Shown in pieces: positions 21,020 through 23,501 of a DNA stretch of 23,501 nt. The first letter of the stretch is position 1; each line of letters opens with the position of its first letter. The stretch is from assembly GCA_902465425.1 (NCBI GenBank), contig CABQNA010000006.1, forward strand, positions 1-23,501, read 5' to 3'. The notes under the pieces were generated by a model. That model saw nothing but the letters and a program-made list of their open reading frames with translations, was not told the DNA's origin and made no database searches. Position numbers and translations under genes: made by a program. The DNA is from an uncultured Collinsella sp. (lineage in GTDB: Bacteria; Actinomycetota; Coriobacteriia; Coriobacteriales; Coriobacteriaceae).

Positions 21020-22342
21020 ATGGCCTTCGAGAGCGTTAACTATCAGTGCCCTGCCTGCGGTGGTCCCCTGCATTTTGCCAGTGCCGAGCAAAAGCTCGTC
21101 TGCGACTACTGCGATTCTCGTTTTGAAGTCGAAGAAGTCGAGGCCCTCTATCGCGAGCGCCAGGACAAGGCAGATGCCAAAGCCGATGCCGCAGCCGCGG
21201 CTCCCAAACCTGCTGCCGACGATGCCGTGCAGGAGCTCGCCCAAAACGCCGGCTACATCTGCTCGTCGTGCGGCGCCGAGCTCGTGTCCGACGGCACCGT
21301 CGCCGTCACCACCTGCCCGTACTGCGGCAACTCCGCCGTGGCGCCCGGCCAGCTCTCTGGCGACTTCTCGCCCGACCTGGTGATTCCGTTTAAACTCGGA
21401 CGCGACGATGTCATGACCGCACTCAAGGAGCACTACAAGGGCAAGATCCTGCTGCCCAAGAGCTTTGTCACCGGCAACCACATCGACGAGGTCCAAGGTG
21501 TCTACGTGCCGTTTTGGCTCTACGGCGCCCGCGTTGACGGCGAAGTATACTTTGACGCGACCAACGAGACCGTGACCGAGGAATCCGATCGCACCGTCAC
21601 GACCACCGACCACTACGATGCCTATCGCAAGGGCAATATCTCGTTTAAGCGCGTGCCCGTCGACGGATCGTCCAAGATGTCCGACGGCCACATGGACGCC
21701 ATCGAGCCGTTTGACTACGACGCACTGCGTCCGTTCTCAGTCGCATATATGCCCGGCTACATCGCCAACCGTTACGACGAGGACTGCGAGACCTGCAAGG
21801 CGCGCGCCGAGCGCCGTATGGAAGAAAGCACGATCTCGGCCCTGCGCGAGACCGTCGTCGATGAATACGACGATGCCACGGTCGAAAGCAAGCAGCTCGA
21901 CTACACCTGGGAAGACAGCGACTACGCCCTGTTCCCCGTCTGGATGCTCTCCACCTCGTGGAACGGCAAGAGCTACCTGTTTGCCATGAACGGCCAGACC
22001 GGCCGCTTGGTCGGCGAGCTCCCCTGCTCCAAGCCCAAGCTCGCCATCGCCTCGGTGCTGTTCTTTGTGATCGGATTTATCCTCTCCCAGATTCTCTTTA
22101 TGGGGGAATACGCCTTCGATCCGGATTACCTCACCTTTGATATCGAGGGCATCCTTATCAATATCATCGCGCCGCTGATCATCGTGATTATCGGAGACGT
22201 GTTACTGGTAGGCCAGCTCAAGACGGCCAACGAAGCAACCTGTGCCGATGAGTATTGTGGCGAGCTCGACCTGACCGAGAAACACGACACCTTCAGCCAC
22301 ACCGAGACCACCGTTGTCATGAAAGACGACAAGGACGACTAA
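21020..22342 (+). CDS. TFIIB-type zinc-ribbon membrane protein (YdjG-like)
   Basis: This protein of 440 residues has two N-terminal zinc ribbons: CPACGGPL...KLVCDYCDSRF (about 10-36) and CSSCGAEL...TTCPYCGN (about 80-105), separated by an Ala/Asp/Lys-rich linker. Then comes a large beta-rich domain starting PDLVIPFKLGRDDVMTALKEHYKGKILLPKSF and including VQGVYVPFWLYGARVDGEVYFDA, the part shared with YdjG-like proteins. Near the C-terminus are two membrane helices (IASVLFFVIGFILSQILFM, then INIIAPLIIVIIGDVLLV), ending in a soluble acidic tail KDDKDD. The start has AAAGGA nine bases upstream. It sits between the DUF4428 and SPFH genes; by analogy to the ydjFGHI operon of Bacillus it may anchor a membrane-stress complex. 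Confidence 0.8.
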   Translation: MAFESVNYQCPACGGPLHFASAEQKLVCDYCDSRFEVEEVEALYRERQDKADAKADAAAAAPKPAADDAVQELAQNAGYICSSCGAELVSDGTVAVTTCPYCGNSAVAPGQLSGDFSPDLVIPFKLGRDDVMTALKEHYKGKILLPKSFVTGNHIDEVQGVYVPFWLYGARVDGEVYFDATNETVTEESDRTVTTTDHYDAYRKGNISFKRVPVDGSSKMSDGHMDAIEPFDYDALRPFSVAYMPGYIANRYDEDCETCKARAERRMEESTISALRETVVDEYDDATVESKQLDYTWEDSDYALFPVWMLSTSWNGKSYLFAMNGQTGRLVGELPCSKPKLAIASVLFFVIGFILSQILFMGEYAFDPDYLTFDIEGILINIIAPLIIVIIGDVLLVGQLKTANEATCADEYCGELDLTEKHDTFSHTETTVVMKDDKDD

Positions 22343-22390
22343 GCAATCCGACCAATACCACCCAGCCTTTGACGAGAAAGGAAGATCACC

Positions 22391-23501
22391 ATGGGACTCT
22401 TGAAAGCTGGATTGGGAGCCGCCGGCGGCGTCATGGCCGACCAGTGGAAGGAATTTATCTACTGCGAATCGATGCCTGCTGACGTCTTGGCCTGCAAGGG
22501 CAGCAAACGTACCGGTGGCCGCAGCTCCAACACGCGCGGCGAGGACAACGTCATCTCCAACGGCTCCGTCATCGCCGTCAACGACGGACAGGGCATGCTC
22601 GTGGTGCAAAACGGCAAGATCATCGAGGTTGCGCTGGAGCCTGGCGAGTTTGTCTTTGACACCGGCAGCGAGCCGAGCGTCTTTAGCGGCAACCTGGGCG
22701 ATTCCATCAAGGAGACCTTCGCCAATATCGGCAGCCGCTTTACCTTTGGCGGCGACGCGGGCAAGGACCAGCGCGTCTACTTCATCAACACCAAGGAGAT
22801 CATCGGCAACAAGTACGGCACCGCCTCACCCGTGCCCTTCCGCGTGGTCGATAACAACATTGGCCTGGACGTTGACATCTCCGTGCGCTGCAACGGCGAG
22901 TATTCGTACCGCATCACCAACCCGCTGCTGTTCTACACCAACGTATGCGGCAACGTGACCGATAGCTACACGCGCGACAAGATCGACAGCCAGCTTAAGT
23001 CCGAGCTGCTCACCGCCCTGCAGCCCGCCTTTGCCAAGATCTCGGAGATGGGCATCCGCTACAGCGCCATCCCCGGCCACACCACCGAGCTCGCCCGCGC
23101 GCTCAACGAGGTCCTCTCTGCCGACTGGCGCGACCTGCGTGGTGTCGAAATCGTGAGCTTTGGCGTCAACTCCATCGCCGCCTCGCAAGAAGACGAGCAG
23201 ATGATCAAGGACCTGCAGAAAGCCGCGGTCATGCGCGATCCCACCATGGCAGCCGCCAACATTGCCAGCGCCCAGAGCGACGCAATGCGCGCGGCAGCCG
23301 CCAACCCCAACGGCGCGATGGCAGGCTTTATGGGCATGGGCATGGCAGGTGGCATGGGCGGCATGAACGCTAGCCAGCTGTTCGCCGCCGGTCAGGCACA
23401 GCAGCAGGCTGCCCCGCAGCCGGCTCCGACTCCCGCACCGGCACCCGCTGCCGCACCTGCGACCGGCGCATGGACCTGCAGCTGCGGCGCCACCAACACC
23501 G
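22391..23501 (+). CDS. SPFH-domain protein with C-terminal zinc ribbon (YdjI-like), cut by window edge
   Basis: This protein begins MGLLKAGLGAAGGVMADQWKEFIYCESMPADVL, typical of the YdjI/virion-core-like branch of SPFH (stomatin/prohibitin/flotillin) proteins. The SPFH domain spans about 35-250 with SVIAVNDGQGMLVVQNGKI and VALEPGEFVFDT; a helical segment follows, then a Gly/Met-rich stretch (GAMAGFMGMGMAGGMGGMN), a Pro/Ala linker (PAPTPAPAPAAAP) and the start of a zinc ribbon (WTCSCGATNT) where the window ends. At least 370 residues are visible. AAGGA lies eight bases before the ATG. SPFH proteins oligomerise on membranes; with the upstream zinc-ribbon protein it likely forms the membrane scaffold of this operon. 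Confidence 0.87.
   Translation, partial: MGLLKAGLGAAGGVMADQWKEFIYCESMPADVLACKGSKRTGGRSSNTRGEDNVISNGSVIAVNDGQGMLVVQNGKIIEVALEPGEFVFDTGSEPSVFSGNLGDSIKETFANIGSRFTFGGDAGKDQRVYFINTKEIIGNKYGTASPVPFRVVDNNIGLDVDISVRCNGEYSYRITNPLLFYTNVCGNVTDSYTRDKIDSQLKSELLTALQPAFAKISEMGIRYSAIPGHTTELARALNEVLSADWRDLRGVEIVSFGVNSIAASQEDEQMIKDLQKAAVMRDPTMAAANIASAQSDAMRAAAANPNGAMAGFMGMGMAGGMGGMNASQLFAAGQAQQQAAPQPAPTPAPAPAAAPATGAWTCSCGATNT

Noticed and set aside
20324..21691. 455-codon minus-strand ORF opposite the zinc-ribbon genes
   Set aside because: It is the antisense shadow of two clearly coding plus-strand genes with zinc motifs. Its Gly/Val/Ala/Asp-rich composition is typical of a GC-rich reverse frame, and it crosses the boundary of both genes.

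Overview
The window looks like chromosomal DNA from a Coriobacteriia member, most likely Collinsella or a close relative. This is inferred from the GC-rich backbone, the 12-TM-type membrane protein ending in a LuxR helix-turn-helix (typical of Coriobacteriia), the strong GGAGG ribosome sites, and small intergenic palindromes of the kind that litter Collinsella genomes. No database search was possible.

Layout. 1-800 (-): N-terminal part of a PepD-type dipeptidase, running off the left edge. 948-1825 (-): a toxin-antitoxin pair (RelB/DinJ-like antitoxin, PIN toxin) with its own inverted-repeat promoter. 1999-8509 (all -): a visibly AT-richer island. Read in transcription order it has a DUF2975-type membrane protein with a frameshift, a small Xre/Cro regulator, a terminator, a promoter with an embedded palindrome, a 36-residue Cys/Gly-rich peptide gene, a second terminator/attenuator, a BcrA-like ABC ATPase, two ABC-2 permeases, a radical SAM/SPASM peptide maturase split by a -1 frameshift, and a one-piece ABC exporter. 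This is the most interesting part: it reads as a small RiPP (ribosomally made, post-translationally modified peptide) cluster with precursor, maturase, export and probable self-immunity, and I do not recognise the precursor family.

Housekeeping backbone. 8639-11281 (-) ClpC; 11469-12062 (-) DUF2798-like membrane protein behind an attenuator-like hairpin; 12376-13944 (-) ThrE-family exporter; 14249-14932 (-) PyrE; 15370-18138 (+) MgtA-type Mg2+ P-type ATPase with a long leader that contains a 23-codon ORF; 18326-19870 (-) membrane-bound LuxR-type regulator; 20258-23501 (+) three genes, DUF4428 zinc protein, TFIIB-type zinc-ribbon membrane protein and an SPFH protein with a C-terminal zinc ribbon (cut by the right edge), resembling the YdjG/YdjI membrane-stress module of Bacillus.

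The intergenic gaps are rich in palindromes. There are three copies of a hairpin with a conserved 13-base loop but different, self-complementary arms, two copies of a roughly 66-bp inverted-repeat element, and an 85-bp imperfect palindrome downstream of pyrE. No tRNA, rRNA, CRISPR array or transposase gene was seen.
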